From NCBI GenBank assembly GCA_049437325.1, contig JBMTIM010000058.1, positions 1-17,216 on the forward strand: 17,216 nt of DNA. The letters are read 5' to 3'. The DNA is from UBA11606 sp049437325 (GTDB taxonomy: Bacteria > Actinomycetota > Acidimicrobiia > Acidimicrobiales > Aldehydirespiratoraceae). Positions within the stretch are counted from its first letter, which is position 1, and the number at the start of each line of letters is the position of its first letter. Shown one piece after another: positions 7,054 to 15,461 of this stretch. The translations under genes and the position numbers were made by a program. The notes beneath the pieces are model-generated. The model searched no databases and was not told the origin of the DNA. It saw only the letters and a program-made list of their open reading frames with translations.

Positions 7054-7979
7054 GGCAACTCGTCGTCCAAAAATCCGACGAGATGGGTTTCAGGGTGGAG
7101 AGTGACGCCGTGGGCGTACTGGACCAGCATCCGGACATCGATCATGACCTGGAGGACGTCGGCGGCAACGCCACCCTCATCCGCCTGGATGAAGTTGGCG
7201 TGCTTCGTGGAGACCTCAGCAGTTCCGAACCGAAGACCCTTGCCCCCAGCCGTCTCGATGAGCTGACCAGCGCTGGCGTCGTCGGGGTTCGTGAAGACCG
7301 AGCCTGCATTCTGCCCACCGGGTTGATTGGCGCGTCGCCATTGCACGATCTCGGCCATCGCAGCCTGCCCCTTGCGTTCGTCACCGGGGACGAGGCCCAG
7401 CCGACAACCGACCACGAGATGATCGGGGGTGAGATTGCTGTCCCGGTAGCGGAGATCGAGATCAGCCGCAGGCACGATGGTGCGCTCCCCCACCCGCAAG
7501 TCGACGACATCGGCGTCGAGCACGGAGTCGACCATTTCCGCCCCATGTCCACCGGCATTCATACGCACAGCGCCACCGATCGAACCAGGAACACCGACCG
7601 CCCACTCGAAACCGGTGAGTCCGTAGCCGACCGTCGTGCGCGCAACCACCGGCAACTTCGCAGCAGCACCCGCAATGACCGTGGTCTCGTCGACCACAGC
7701 AATACCGGCGAAATCACCCGCCATGTGAACGACAATGCCTGCGAACCCGCGGTCCGCGACCAGAAGATTCGAGCCGCGCCCGATGGTCATCGCTGGCACG
7801 CCAGTTCCGGCGAGCGTGGAAGCCAGTCGGCTCAACGACTCATGGTCATCGATGACGACCATCGCGGCGGCCCGTCCACCGACGCGGTACGTGGTGTGCG
7901 CGCCGAACGGCGCGTCGACGAGGACTCGTTCGCCCAAGGCGGCCACGAGACGCTCGACAACACGATCGACGTCGCTCAT
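7041..7979 (-). CDS. murB: UDP-N-acetylmuramate dehydrogenase MurB
   Basis: 312 residues. This flavoenzyme reduces UDP-GlcNAc-enolpyruvate to UDP-MurNAc with NADPH, the second committed step of peptidoglycan synthesis. The FAD-binding part shows HTTYRVGG (28-35), IGRGSNLLV (66-74) and WAVGVPGSIGGAVRMNAGG (126-144). The C-terminal part shows RYRDSNL (177-183), NQPGGQNAGSVFTNP (218-232) with the proton-donor Ser227, AGGKGLRFGTAEVSTKHANF (244-263), and a terminal HPETHLVGF with Glu297. The short C-terminal end suits a type II MurB; I am less sure of the subtype. The ATG at 7979 overlaps the murC stop by four bases (ATGA). In Mycobacterium and Streptomyces murB lies outside the dcw cluster, so its place here is a lineage marker. 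Confidence 0.97.
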   Translation of the reverse strand: MSDVDRVVERLVAALGERVLVDAPFGAHTTYRVGGRAAAMVVIDDHESLSRLASTLAGTGVPAMTIGRGSNLLVADRGFAGIVVHMAGDFAGIAVVDETTVIAGAAAKLPVVARTTVGYGLTGFEWAVGVPGSIGGAVRMNAGGHGAEMVDSVLDADVVDLRVGERTIVPAADLDLRYRDSNLTPDHLVVGCRLGLVPGDERKGQAAMAEIVQWRRANQPGGQNAGSVFTNPDDASAGQLIETAGGKGLRFGTAEVSTKHANFIQADEGGVAADVLQVMIDVRMLVQYAHGVTLHPETHLVGFLDDELPWRS

Positions 7980-9358
7980 GCCACTCCCGGGACATCGATT
8001 CGGCTGATCACCTGGTCCGGCAGTCCGGTCAGGTCCCCAGCACCGAGGGTGAGACAGAGGTCACCGGGCCGGAGGCGATCGACGAGCCATGACGCAACAT
8101 CGTCGAGTCGGGGCATCCAGGCGACCGAGGCCCATGGGTTTGCGTCGAGCACTGCGTCGACGACGAGCTTGCCGGTAACGCCCGGGCGGGGGGTCTCCCC
8201 GGAGGAGTAGATGTCGGTCACGACGGTGGTGTCGGCCCCGTCGAAGGACTGCGCAAAGTCGCGCCACAGTGCGGCGGTACGGCTGTACCGATGCGGCTGG
8301 AAGACACACACAATGCGATCCCAGCCGCCATCGGCGGCAGCCTGGATCGCAGCTTCGACTTCAGTGGGCAGGTGGGCATAGTCGTCTACGAACGTGACGC
8401 CATTGACCACGCCGCGAAACTCGAAGCGCCGGGCAACCCCGCCGAACCTCCCGAGTGCCCGGGCGGCATCGGTCGCGTCGGCTCCGATCAACGCGCAGGT
8501 CACGATGGCAGCGGCTGCATTACGGGCGTTGTGCATCCCGGGTGTCGGTAGTTCGACACGGGCGATGTCCTCCGCGCCGTGCACGAGCCGGAATGAGATC
8601 GACGCCCGTGACCGTTCAACGTCGACCATTCGGTAGTCGGCATCGGCGGCGGTACCGAAGGTGACGCCGGGGACAGCCGTCGACAGACGTCGGGCTCCCT
8701 CGTCATCCACGCAGTACACGCGGGTGGTTGCCGCTGCGGCGAACTCGACAAACGCCGCCTCGAGTTGGTGAGGATCGTTGCCGTAGGTCTCGAGATGGTC
8801 CGGCTCGACATTCGTCACGACCGCCACTTCTCCCCCGAGCGACAGGAAGGTGCGATCGGACTCGTCGCCCTCGATCACGAACCAGTCGCCGTCGCTCCAC
8901 ACTGCACCGGAGCCAATCTCGTTGACATCACCACCGATGATGAACGACGGGTCGCAGCCCGCCTCGACCAGTGCCATGGCGAGCATCGATGACGTCGTCG
9001 TCTTTCCGTGGGTTCCGGCGACGACGATGGTGCGGCGCTGCGCACTGATCAGCGGCAGCAGATCACTGCGGCGAAGTACCGGAATATGGCGTTCGTGAGC
9101 CACCTTCACTTCGGGATTGCGCGCGGGGATCGCGGTGCTGATCGCAACGAGCTCGGCATCGCCCACATGGTCCGGATCATGCCCAACATGCATCTCCATT
9201 CCCTCGACCCGAAGCCGCTCGAGGACCGGTCCACCCTTGAGGTCGGATCCGCTCACGGTGTGCCCCATTGCATGAAGAACTGCTGCGATCGCCCCCATAC
9301 CGGCACCGCCTGCACCCACGAGGTGGATTCGTCGGGGTGTGCTCAGATCCGGGTCCAT
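7976..9358 (-). CDS. murC: UDP-N-acetylmuramate--L-alanine ligase MurC
   Basis: 460 residues. This cytosolic ATP-dependent ligase adds L-Ala to UDP-MurNAc. The N-terminal UDP-binding domain has IHLVGAGGAGMGAIAAVLH (11-29). The central domain has P-loop GTHGKTT (115-121), GDESDRTFL (164-172) and NVEPDHLETYG (183-193). The C-terminal domain has RRFEFRG (310-316), VDDYAHLPTEVEAA (324-337), FQPHRYSRT (353-361) and LGAGD (438-442). The family motif is usually DDYxHHPTE; here the second His is Leu330, confirmed by codon CTG. The ATG at 9358 shares one base with the murG stop (TGATG) and has GAGGAGG 7 bases upstream. Longer in-frame starts would run into murG and lack conserved residues. Confidence 0.97.
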   Translation of the reverse strand: MDPDLSTPRRIHLVGAGGAGMGAIAAVLHAMGHTVSGSDLKGGPVLERLRVEGMEMHVGHDPDHVGDAELVAISTAIPARNPEVKVAHERHIPVLRRSDLLPLISAQRRTIVVAGTHGKTTTSSMLAMALVEAGCDPSFIIGGDVNEIGSGAVWSDGDWFVIEGDESDRTFLSLGGEVAVVTNVEPDHLETYGNDPHQLEAAFVEFAAAATTRVYCVDDEGARRLSTAVPGVTFGTAADADYRMVDVERSRASISFRLVHGAEDIARVELPTPGMHNARNAAAAIVTCALIGADATDAARALGRFGGVARRFEFRGVVNGVTFVDDYAHLPTEVEAAIQAAADGGWDRIVCVFQPHRYSRTAALWRDFAQSFDGADTTVVTDIYSSGETPRPGVTGKLVVDAVLDANPWASVAWMPRLDDVASWLVDRLRPGDLCLTLGAGDLTGLPDQVISRIDVPGVA

Positions 9359-10494
9359 CAGGCTGCCTCCTCGTGGACAGGTCGCCGGGCGTGGGCCGTC
9401 ACCACGTCGACCACAGCAGCGGCCGCATCGGGGCGAGCGAGCGTGCGGGCGGCACGAGCCATCTGTGCACGACGGCGCGGATCGTCGAGCAACGCTTCGA
9501 TCTCGGATCTCGCTCGATCGGCATCGAGTTCGGCATCGGGAACGAGTCGGGCTGCACCCACATCGACGAGTGCTCGAGCATTTGCGGTCTGATGGTCGCC
9601 GGGCGCGCCGGGAAGCGGCACGAGGATGGCGGGTACGCCGGCCACGGTCAGCTCCGCCACCGAAGACGCGCCAGCTCGGCAAAGCACCAGATCTGCTGCG
9701 GCATAGACCGAGGGCATGTCGTCTTCGTAGTCCACAAGGTCGTATTGCAGGGCCAACGATTCGTGCCCCGCGGTGCGGGATACGAGGTCGAGATGGTCGC
9801 GGCGTCCACTGACATGCCGCACGGCGACGGAGGCGCGATCGCCCATTGCGGTGACGGCGTCCGCGACTGCCTGATTGATACGACGAGCTCCGAGCGACCC
9901 GCCGAAGACCGCCACCAGCGTCCTGTCGGCAGAGACGTCGAGCCGTCTGCGGGCGTCGGCACGATCAGCAGCCGACGCGTCAGCGATGGCAAGTACTTCG
10001 CGTCGGACCGGGTTTCCGGTCCAGGTCGAGCGGGGCAGGTCGGTGCCCTCGAACGACACTGCACAGGCTTTGGCAAATCGGCCCGCCAAACGATTCGCAG
10101 CACCAGGGACGGCGTTCTGCTCCGCCACGACGAGCGGTATCCGCCACAAAACGGCGCCGATCACGCACGGCACCGATGCATACCCGCCAAGCCCCACGAC
10201 AACCGCTGGCCTGGCACGTCCGACCAGCGCAATGCCGTGGACGACCGCCGCAATCAGCCCCAGGACCGCTCCTACGTTGGCGAAGGTTGCTCTGCGCTGA
10301 ATGCCACGTCCCGGCAGAACGGTGAGCGGGAAGCCCGCCTCGGGAACCAATCGAGCCTCGATCCCACGCGAACTGCCGACGTAGCGAACCGATTCCATCG
10401 GCACACCCCGGGCCACGAGTTCGTGGGCGATTGCAAGACCGGGGACGACGTGACCGGCCGTGCCGCCGCCGGCGATGATCGCATAGGTCGACAC
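9358..10494 (-). CDS. murG: MurG, lipid II synthase (undecaprenyl-PP-MurNAc-pentapeptide GlcNAc transferase)
   Basis: 378 residues. This membrane-associated GT-B glycosyltransferase moves GlcNAc from UDP-GlcNAc to lipid I to give lipid II. The glycine-rich acceptor loop GGGTAGHVVPGLAIA is at 9-23, GLGGYASVP at 101-109 and EQNAVPGAANRL at 125-136. The donor domain has FGGSLGARRIN (197-207), RAGASSVAEL (273-282) and LPLPGAPGDHQTANA-type sequence (about 292-306), which binds the UDP-GlcNAc. I chose the GTG at 10494: it begins immediately before the first conserved loop, has AGGGG 8 bases upstream, and follows the ftsW stop by 2 bases. In-frame ATGs further up lie inside ftsW and encode no conserved sequence. 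Confidence 0.97.
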   Translation of the reverse strand: MSTYAIIAGGGTAGHVVPGLAIAHELVARGVPMESVRYVGSSRGIEARLVPEAGFPLTVLPGRGIQRRATFANVGAVLGLIAAVVHGIALVGRARPAVVVGLGGYASVPCVIGAVLWRIPLVVAEQNAVPGAANRLAGRFAKACAVSFEGTDLPRSTWTGNPVRREVLAIADASAADRADARRRLDVSADRTLVAVFGGSLGARRINQAVADAVTAMGDRASVAVRHVSGRRDHLDLVSRTAGHESLALQYDLVDYEDDMPSVYAAADLVLCRAGASSVAELTVAGVPAILVPLPGAPGDHQTANARALVDVGAARLVPDAELDADRARSEIEALLDDPRRRAQMARAARTLARPDAAAAVVDVVTAHARRPVHEEAA

Positions 10495-10496
10495 GG

Positions 10497-11696
10497 TCAG
10501 TGCCCCTGGCGTGCGATGTTCAAGAGGACCCCCGTCGCACCGAGCGTCACAACGAGCGACGACCCACCAAACGACAGGAAGGGCAGCGTGACACCGGTGA
10601 CGGGAAGCAGAGAGAGAACGGCACCGAAGTTCAGCACAGCCTGGACCACGATCCAGGTCGTGATGCCAACGCCGAGAAGCAGCCCAAAGCGGTCGGGGGC
10701 ACGGACTGCAGCGAGCACCCCCGCAACACCGATCGAGAAGAATCCGAGTACGACGCCGAGAGCGAAGACCAACCCAAGTTCTTCGGCAATGATCGCGAAG
10801 ATGAAGTCGGTGTGAGCCTCGGGCAAGAAGCCGTACTTGGCGTAGCTTCCCCCGAGTCCGAGTCCGGCCCAACCTCCCTCGCTGATAGCCCCGAGTGCCT
10901 GCAACGCCTGGTACCCGGCTTTGTCGGGATCAGAGGCCGGGTCGAGAAAAGCGAAGAGTCGGTCACGTCGCCACGGCGTGATCCACACCATCAGGCCAGC
11001 CAGAACGATGCCACCGCTCCCCAGAATCGTCAGGGGACCGAGCGGGGCACCGGCAAGGAACAGCATCGACATGACGATCGTACCGATGACGAGAATTGCG
11101 CCCAGGTGGGGCTGAAACAGCAAGAGCAGGCACCAGCAACCGGTGACGACGACAATCGGGCCAACGGTGATGCGCGGATTGCTCATAGGCCGCGTCGACC
11201 TCGACAGCAGTTCGGCCACGAAAAGGACCATTGCAAACTTTGCGACTTCCGAGGGTTGCATCTGCAGCCCGCCGAAGGCCAGCCATCGCGTTGCCCCATT
11301 GGCGCTCGCTCCCAGCCCGGGGAGGAACACGGCCCCCAGCAGCACGGTGCTTCCGACCATCAACGGTTTCGCGAACACCTGCAGTCGGTGGTAGTCGACC
11401 TGTTTCAACACCATCATGGCCACGAGACCGAGGCCGACCCACCTCAATTGGCGCCAGAAGAGACTCCACGCACTGTCGGTGTCGGCCACGCTCTCGGGGG
11501 CGCTCGCCGACAGCACCATGACCGTGCCGAGCAACACGAGAGCCATCACGGTGAGGAACAGGACGACGTACACCCTTGTCGCGTTGCCGATGACACGACG
11601 CGGGCCCCGGCCATCGGCCGGAACCTGCGAGGCGGGATGCCGTCCTCTCGAGGCCGCTTTCTGTCCCTTCCGATTCCGTGGCTGCGTGGCGGTCAT
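10497..11696 (-). CDS. ftsW: FtsW, SEDS-family septal peptidoglycan glycosyltransferase
   Basis: 399 residues. This polytopic membrane protein polymerises lipid II at the septum with FtsI. A basic cytosolic tail (1-40) precedes about ten hydrophobic segments. SEDS motifs are GATRWLAFGGLQMQPSEVAK (134-153), GYQALQALGAISEGGWAGLG (261-280), LPEAHTDFIFAIIAEELG (291-308) with the presumed essential Asp297, and PVTGVTLPFLSFGGSS (365-380). At QPHLG (195-199) a His occupies a site that is often Asp or Asn (QPDLG or QPNLG). The ATG at 11696 overlaps the murD stop by four bases and has GGGAGG 7 bases upstream. FtsW rather than RodA is preferred because the gene sits between murD and murG with ftsI in the same unit. 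Confidence 0.96.
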   Translation of the reverse strand: MTATQPRNRKGQKAASRGRHPASQVPADGRGPRRVIGNATRVYVVLFLTVMALVLLGTVMVLSASAPESVADTDSAWSLFWRQLRWVGLGLVAMMVLKQVDYHRLQVFAKPLMVGSTVLLGAVFLPGLGASANGATRWLAFGGLQMQPSEVAKFAMVLFVAELLSRSTRPMSNPRITVGPIVVVTGCWCLLLLFQPHLGAILVIGTIVMSMLFLAGAPLGPLTILGSGGIVLAGLMVWITPWRRDRLFAFLDPASDPDKAGYQALQALGAISEGGWAGLGLGGSYAKYGFLPEAHTDFIFAIIAEELGLVFALGVVLGFFSIGVAGVLAAVRAPDRFGLLLGVGITTWIVVQAVLNFGAVLSLLPVTGVTLPFLSFGGSSLVVTLGATGVLLNIARQGH

Positions 11697-13027
11697 GACC
11701 GGGCCTCCCGCTCCCGGACGATCCTGGCAAAATCGTCGCCTCGTTCGGCGTAATTCGAATACCAATCGAACGAGGCACAGCCCGGCGACAAGAGGACCGG
11801 TACCTCTCCGGCGCTCAAGCGGCGAGCAAGATCGACGGCAGCCTCCAGCGTTGAGGCCTTCTCGACGGGAACGCGATCGGTGAATGCGGCCGCAACCTCC
11901 CACATGGCCTCACCGATCGCCACAACCGCACGAACGTGACCAGCACCGGCGGCCAGATCACCGAGATCGATCCCCTTGTTCTTTCCGCCGGCGATCAAAA
12001 TGACTTCCTCGAAGCCCCGCAGGGCAGCAAGCGTGGCGTGAGGCGTGGTCGCCTTCGAGTCATCGAAATAGGTCTGCCCGTCGAGTTGGCCCACCGGGGC
12101 GAGTCGATGCGGCATCGTTGCAAAGTTCGCTGCAGCACGAGCCACGGCCTCCGGTTCGACGCCGATCGGATCGAGCAACGCCGCAACGGCGAGCGTGTTG
12201 TCGATGTCGTGGGGAAGCGATCGCCAGAGATCGGCCGCGCACCCGAACGGACCCTGCGGGCCGACGAGAGTGCCGGCTTCGAGTCGCCAATCAGCGGCGG
12301 CAGTACCGAAGGTGACGAGTCGACGTCCCGGTGGAACGTTGCGCATCACGACGGGATCGCCGGCGTTCGCGACGACCGTCCCATCGGCACCGACGAGCGC
12401 AAAGATCCGCGCTTTTGCCGCCTCGTATGCGTCCAGATCCACATGGACGTCGAGATGGTCCGGTGCGAAGTTGAGCCACGCAGCAACGAGCGGTCGGAAG
12501 CGCTCGGCGCGGGCGAGACGAAACGACGATGCCTCGACCACGAAGACCTCGATCGCCGCGTCGTCGATCGCAGCCACGAGCGGGGTGTCGGTGTTGCCCG
12601 CAGCGATTGCGCAGCGCCCGTCTTCGGTGAGTGCCGCCACTGCCAGTTCGACGACGGTGGTCTTTCCGTTCGTACCGGTCACCGCCACGACGGGCCGGTC
12701 GTCCCACACGCCGGCAAGATCGAGCTCTGAAACGATGGGCACGCCCTGACGTTCGGCTGCCGCGAAGACTCGATGTTGCTCCGGGAGTCCGGGCGTGGGA
12801 ATGACAAGATCGGCGGCTGCCACATGGGCCACAACCGCGTCTGGATCATCGGCGACGAGCAGGCCGAGGTCGGCGGCTGCGGCGTGGACATCGTCGCCGC
12901 CTCGGTCGTCGATCACCGTGACGGAGTGCCCCCGGCGAACGAGCGCCGCGGCCACCGCACGGTTCGTCACACCAAAGCCGACCAGCAAGGCCGCACGCGG
13001 TGACGACAGCAAACGATCGAGCGTCAT
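11693..13027 (-). CDS. murD: UDP-N-acetylmuramoyl-L-alanine--D-glutamate ligase MurD
   Basis: 444 residues. This ATP-dependent ligase adds D-Glu to UDP-MurNAc-L-Ala. The N-terminal domain starts with LLVGFGVTNRAVAAAL (14-29). The central domain has P-loop VTGTNGKTT (116-124), ASSFRLA (166-172), NFAPDHLDVH (186-195) and YEAAKARIF (201-209) with Lys205 as the likely carbamylated lysine. The C-terminal domain has MPHRL (305-309), DDSKATTPHAT (322-332), IAGGKNKG (345-352) and SPGCASFDWYSNYAERGDDF (414-433). I chose the ATG at 13027, which shares one base with the mraY stop (TGATG). A GTG at 13030 is also possible and has closer spacing to AGGA. Longer forms would lie within mraY. Confidence 0.97.
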   Translation of the reverse strand: MTLDRLLSSPRAALLVGFGVTNRAVAAALVRRGHSVTVIDDRGGDDVHAAAADLGLLVADDPDAVVAHVAAADLVIPTPGLPEQHRVFAAAERQGVPIVSELDLAGVWDDRPVVAVTGTNGKTTVVELAVAALTEDGRCAIAAGNTDTPLVAAIDDAAIEVFVVEASSFRLARAERFRPLVAAWLNFAPDHLDVHVDLDAYEAAKARIFALVGADGTVVANAGDPVVMRNVPPGRRLVTFGTAAADWRLEAGTLVGPQGPFGCAADLWRSLPHDIDNTLAVAALLDPIGVEPEAVARAAANFATMPHRLAPVGQLDGQTYFDDSKATTPHATLAALRGFEEVILIAGGKNKGIDLGDLAAGAGHVRAVVAIGEAMWEVAAAFTDRVPVEKASTLEAAVDLARRLSAGEVPVLLSPGCASFDWYSNYAERGDDFARIVREREARS

Positions 13028-14061
13028 CACGCAGTGATTCCTGCCGCGATCGCGTCGGCGTAGAACAAGCCGAGTCCGACGCCGGTGCACAGCCCCGACA
13101 TGATCCACAGCCGAACGATGACCGTGGTCTCGGGCCAACCCGAGAGTTCGAAATGGTGATGGATCGGCGCCATTCGAAAGAGTCGGCGACCTCCGAACCG
13201 TCGGAAGACGACGATCTGCAAGATCACCGACACCGTCTCCATCACGAAGAGACCCCCGATGATCGGCAGGAGCAGTTGCGTGTTCGTGGTGAGCGCAAGC
13301 GCGGCAAGGCCGCTACCGATCGCCAAGGATCCCGTGTCGCCCATGAAGATCTGCGCAGGAGCAGCGTTCCACCACAGGAAGCCGACGATCCCACCCACCA
13401 TGGCCGTGGCGACGACTGCAAGATCGAGCGCGTGTGGGTTGTCGTAAAAGTCGAGGTGACGGAACTGCCAAAAGCAGATGACCGTAAACGCCGAGAAACC
13501 GAAGATGCCGGAGCCGGCAGCAAGACCATCGAGCCCGTCGGTCAGGTTCACTGCGTTGGTGGTTGCTGCAATCAGCAGCAAGGCCCAGACCATCCACCCG
13601 ATTCGCCCCAACTCCCAACCCGGATTGTCCCACCGTGTGAACGAGAGGGTCGTCGGAACGTTCGTGAACTCGGTGACGAGAAACGCAAAGCCCACCGCAA
13701 CGATCACGAGACCGAGCATCTTGGCCCGCTTGTTGAGGCCCAGATTGCGGTGGGCGACGACCTTGATCCAATCATCCATGAGGCCGACGGCACCGCCGCC
13801 GATGATTGCAAGCATCACAAGGATCCCGGTCCTGGTATAGATGCCGCCGATGAAATCGGAGATCACGTAGCCGCTCACCGAACCCGCCACGATGGCAAGG
13901 CCACCCATCGTGGGCGTGCCGGCCTTGACCCTGTGCTCCTGGGGCCCATCATCGCGGATCGGCTGCCCGATCTGCCGGTGCGTGAGCCAGGTGATGAGCG
14001 CTTTCGTGCCGAGGAGCGAGACGACCATCGAAATCGCACCGGCGAGCAGCAATCGGATCAT
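13027..14061 (-). CDS. mraY: MraY, phospho-N-acetylmuramoyl-pentapeptide transferase
   Basis: 344 residues. This integral membrane enzyme transfers phospho-MurNAc-pentapeptide to undecaprenyl phosphate, giving lipid I. About ten hydrophobic segments are visible. Signatures are HRVKAGTPTMGG (43-54), LMDDWIK (94-100) with the Mg-binding aspartates 96-97, NAVNLTDGLDGLA (169-181), FMGDTGSLA (239-247), and MAPIHHHFELSGWPE (297-311) with the histidine cluster 301-303. Length is typical. The ATG at 14061 overlaps the murE stop by four bases (ATGA), with GAGG 9 bases upstream. Because murE and mraY overlap directly, there is no room for the murF gene that usually lies between them, although MraY needs the pentapeptide MurF makes. 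Confidence 0.98.
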   Translation of the reverse strand: MIRLLLAGAISMVVSLLGTKALITWLTHRQIGQPIRDDGPQEHRVKAGTPTMGGLAIVAGSVSGYVISDFIGGIYTRTGILVMLAIIGGGAVGLMDDWIKVVAHRNLGLNKRAKMLGLVIVAVGFAFLVTEFTNVPTTLSFTRWDNPGWELGRIGWMVWALLLIAATTNAVNLTDGLDGLAAGSGIFGFSAFTVICFWQFRHLDFYDNPHALDLAVVATAMVGGIVGFLWWNAAPAQIFMGDTGSLAIGSGLAALALTTNTQLLLPIIGGLFVMETVSVILQIVVFRRFGGRRLFRMAPIHHHFELSGWPETTVIVRLWIMSGLCTGVGLGLFYADAIAAGITA

Positions 14062-15461
14062 GACTCGAAGCCTCGCAGGCGAGCGACCTCTTGTCGCGCC
14101 ACCTCACGATCATCGAAGTCGATGACCTCTGCGCCGACGGTCTGGGTCGACTCGTGCCCTTTCCCGGCGATGAGGACGAGATCGCCGCTACGCGCACCTG
14201 CGATTGCGTGACGGATCGCCAGCCGTCGGTCCGGTTCGATGCGTTCAGGAGGCTGCGACATGCCCGCAACGATCGCGGAGATGATCGCATCAGGGGATTC
14301 ATTGCGGGGATTGTCGTTCGTCACGACCACCCGATCGGCGAGTCGACGGGCCACCTCCCCCATCTGCGGACGCTTTCCTGCGTCACGATCCCCGCCTGCC
14401 CCGAACACGACGGTGAGCGTGCGGGTGGTGAGTTGCCGAGCGGCACGGAGCACCGCCTCGAGCCCATCGGGTGTGTGGGCATAGTCGACAACGATCATGA
14501 AATCCTGTCCGGCATCGACGGTCTCGAAGCGCCCGGGTACACCATCGAGTTCTGACAGCGCGGAAACGACAGCAGCGGGCTCGAAGCCCAGCGACACTAC
14601 GATTTCCGCTGCGATCACCGCATTGGTCACGTTGAAGGCGCCCACAAGGGGAACGAAGACGTCGTGACCACGCCACCGGAAGCGACTACCGGTCGACGAG
14701 TGTTCGATGTCGGCAACGGATTCTGGACCGAGAATTACGGCCGGAATCTGGGTGCGGTCGGCAAGACGCCTTCCGGCCTCGGTCGTCGTGTCGATGATTG
14801 CCCGATCGCTCAGGCCAGGAGTGAAGAGGGATGCTTTCGCGTCGAAGTAGGCCTCCATGGTGCCGTGGTGGTCGAGGTGATCGACGCCGAGGTTGGTGAA
14901 GGCAGCAACCCGGAACCTGGTTCCGTCGACACGATGCTGATCGAGCGCGTGGCTCGACACCTCCATCACCACGGCCTGGTGTCCCGCCGCCCTTGCCGCC
15001 GCGAGTTGACGCTGGAGTTCAGGAGCCTCGGGGGTGGTCCGCTCGCCGGTGAGCGTGCCGATCTCGGTCACCCTCCGACCGAGCGTGGTCAGCAGTGCAC
15101 CGGCGATCCGGACGGTCGTTGTCTTGCCGTTCGTTCCGGTGACGCCCACAACATCGATCACCTCGGAGGGATCTCCGTGCACCATGGCAGCAACCGGTCC
15201 GATCGTCTGCCGCACCGAGGGCACGAGCAGCTGCGGTACATCGAGGGGAAGGCGTCGCTCGACCAGCAGAGCGCAGGCCCCTGCCTCGACCGCGGCGACC
15301 GCAAAGTCGTGGCCGTCGACGACCGCTCCGGGGATGCACGCAAAGAGCGTTCTCGGTCCGACGCAGCGAGAGTCGTGTTCGACCTCGTCGATTGCAACAC
15401 CGTGTCTCGCAGACACCACCTGCACACCAAGGCGTTCGGCGATCTCGTCGACCTGCACCAT
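14058..15461 (-). CDS. murE: MurE, UDP-MurNAc-tripeptide synthetase (meso-diaminopimelate type)
   Basis: 467 residues. This ATP-dependent ligase adds the third residue of the stem peptide. The N-terminal domain has DSRCVGPRTLFACIPG (30-45) and DGHDF (49-53). The P-loop is VTGTNGKTTT (107-116), followed by EVSSHALDQHRV (167-178), TNLGVDHLDHHGT (189-201) and AYFDAKASLF (204-213) with Lys209 as the likely carbamylated residue. The C-terminal domain has VVDYAHTPDGLE (324-335), GDRDAGKRP (357-365) and IAGKGHE (431-437). DNPRNESP (383-390) matches the DNPR signature of meso-DAP-adding enzymes. I chose the ATG at 15461, 6 bases after AGGA and sharing one base with the ftsI stop; the GTG at 15464 would add one residue but has only a 3-base spacer. 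Confidence 0.97.
   Translation of the reverse strand: MVQVDEIAERLGVQVVSARHGVAIDEVEHDSRCVGPRTLFACIPGAVVDGHDFAVAAVEAGACALLVERRLPLDVPQLLVPSVRQTIGPVAAMVHGDPSEVIDVVGVTGTNGKTTTVRIAGALLTTLGRRVTEIGTLTGERTTPEAPELQRQLAAARAAGHQAVVMEVSSHALDQHRVDGTRFRVAAFTNLGVDHLDHHGTMEAYFDAKASLFTPGLSDRAIIDTTTEAGRRLADRTQIPAVILGPESVADIEHSSTGSRFRWRGHDVFVPLVGAFNVTNAVIAAEIVVSLGFEPAAVVSALSELDGVPGRFETVDAGQDFMIVVDYAHTPDGLEAVLRAARQLTTRTLTVVFGAGGDRDAGKRPQMGEVARRLADRVVVTNDNPRNESPDAIISAIVAGMSQPPERIEPDRRLAIRHAIAGARSGDLVLIAGKGHESTQTVGAEVIDFDDREVARQEVARLRGFES

Noticed and set aside
6744..8210. Long plus-strand open frame (about 488 codons) opposite ftsQ, murB and the end of murC
   Set aside because: Antisense to well-supported genes, crosses their boundaries, low-complexity basic translation, no ribosome-binding site or family motif.
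9268..10815. Long plus-strand open frame (about 515 codons) opposite murG and ftsW
   Set aside because: It lies antisense to two genes with intact family motifs. Its translation is Arg/His/Gly/Ser-rich with no recognisable domain, as expected for a GC-rich antisense shadow.
10500..11753. Plus-strand open frame of about 417 codons opposite ftsW
   Set aside because: Its charged Glu/Asp/Gln/Arg/His-rich translation is what the reverse complement of a hydrophobic membrane protein gives; no homology seen.
13028..13138. N-terminal extension of MurD from an in-frame upstream start
   Set aside because: The extra 37 residues are Arg/His-rich, lie inside mraY and precede the conserved Rossmann start. 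The ATG at 13027 is joined to the mraY stop by TGATG.
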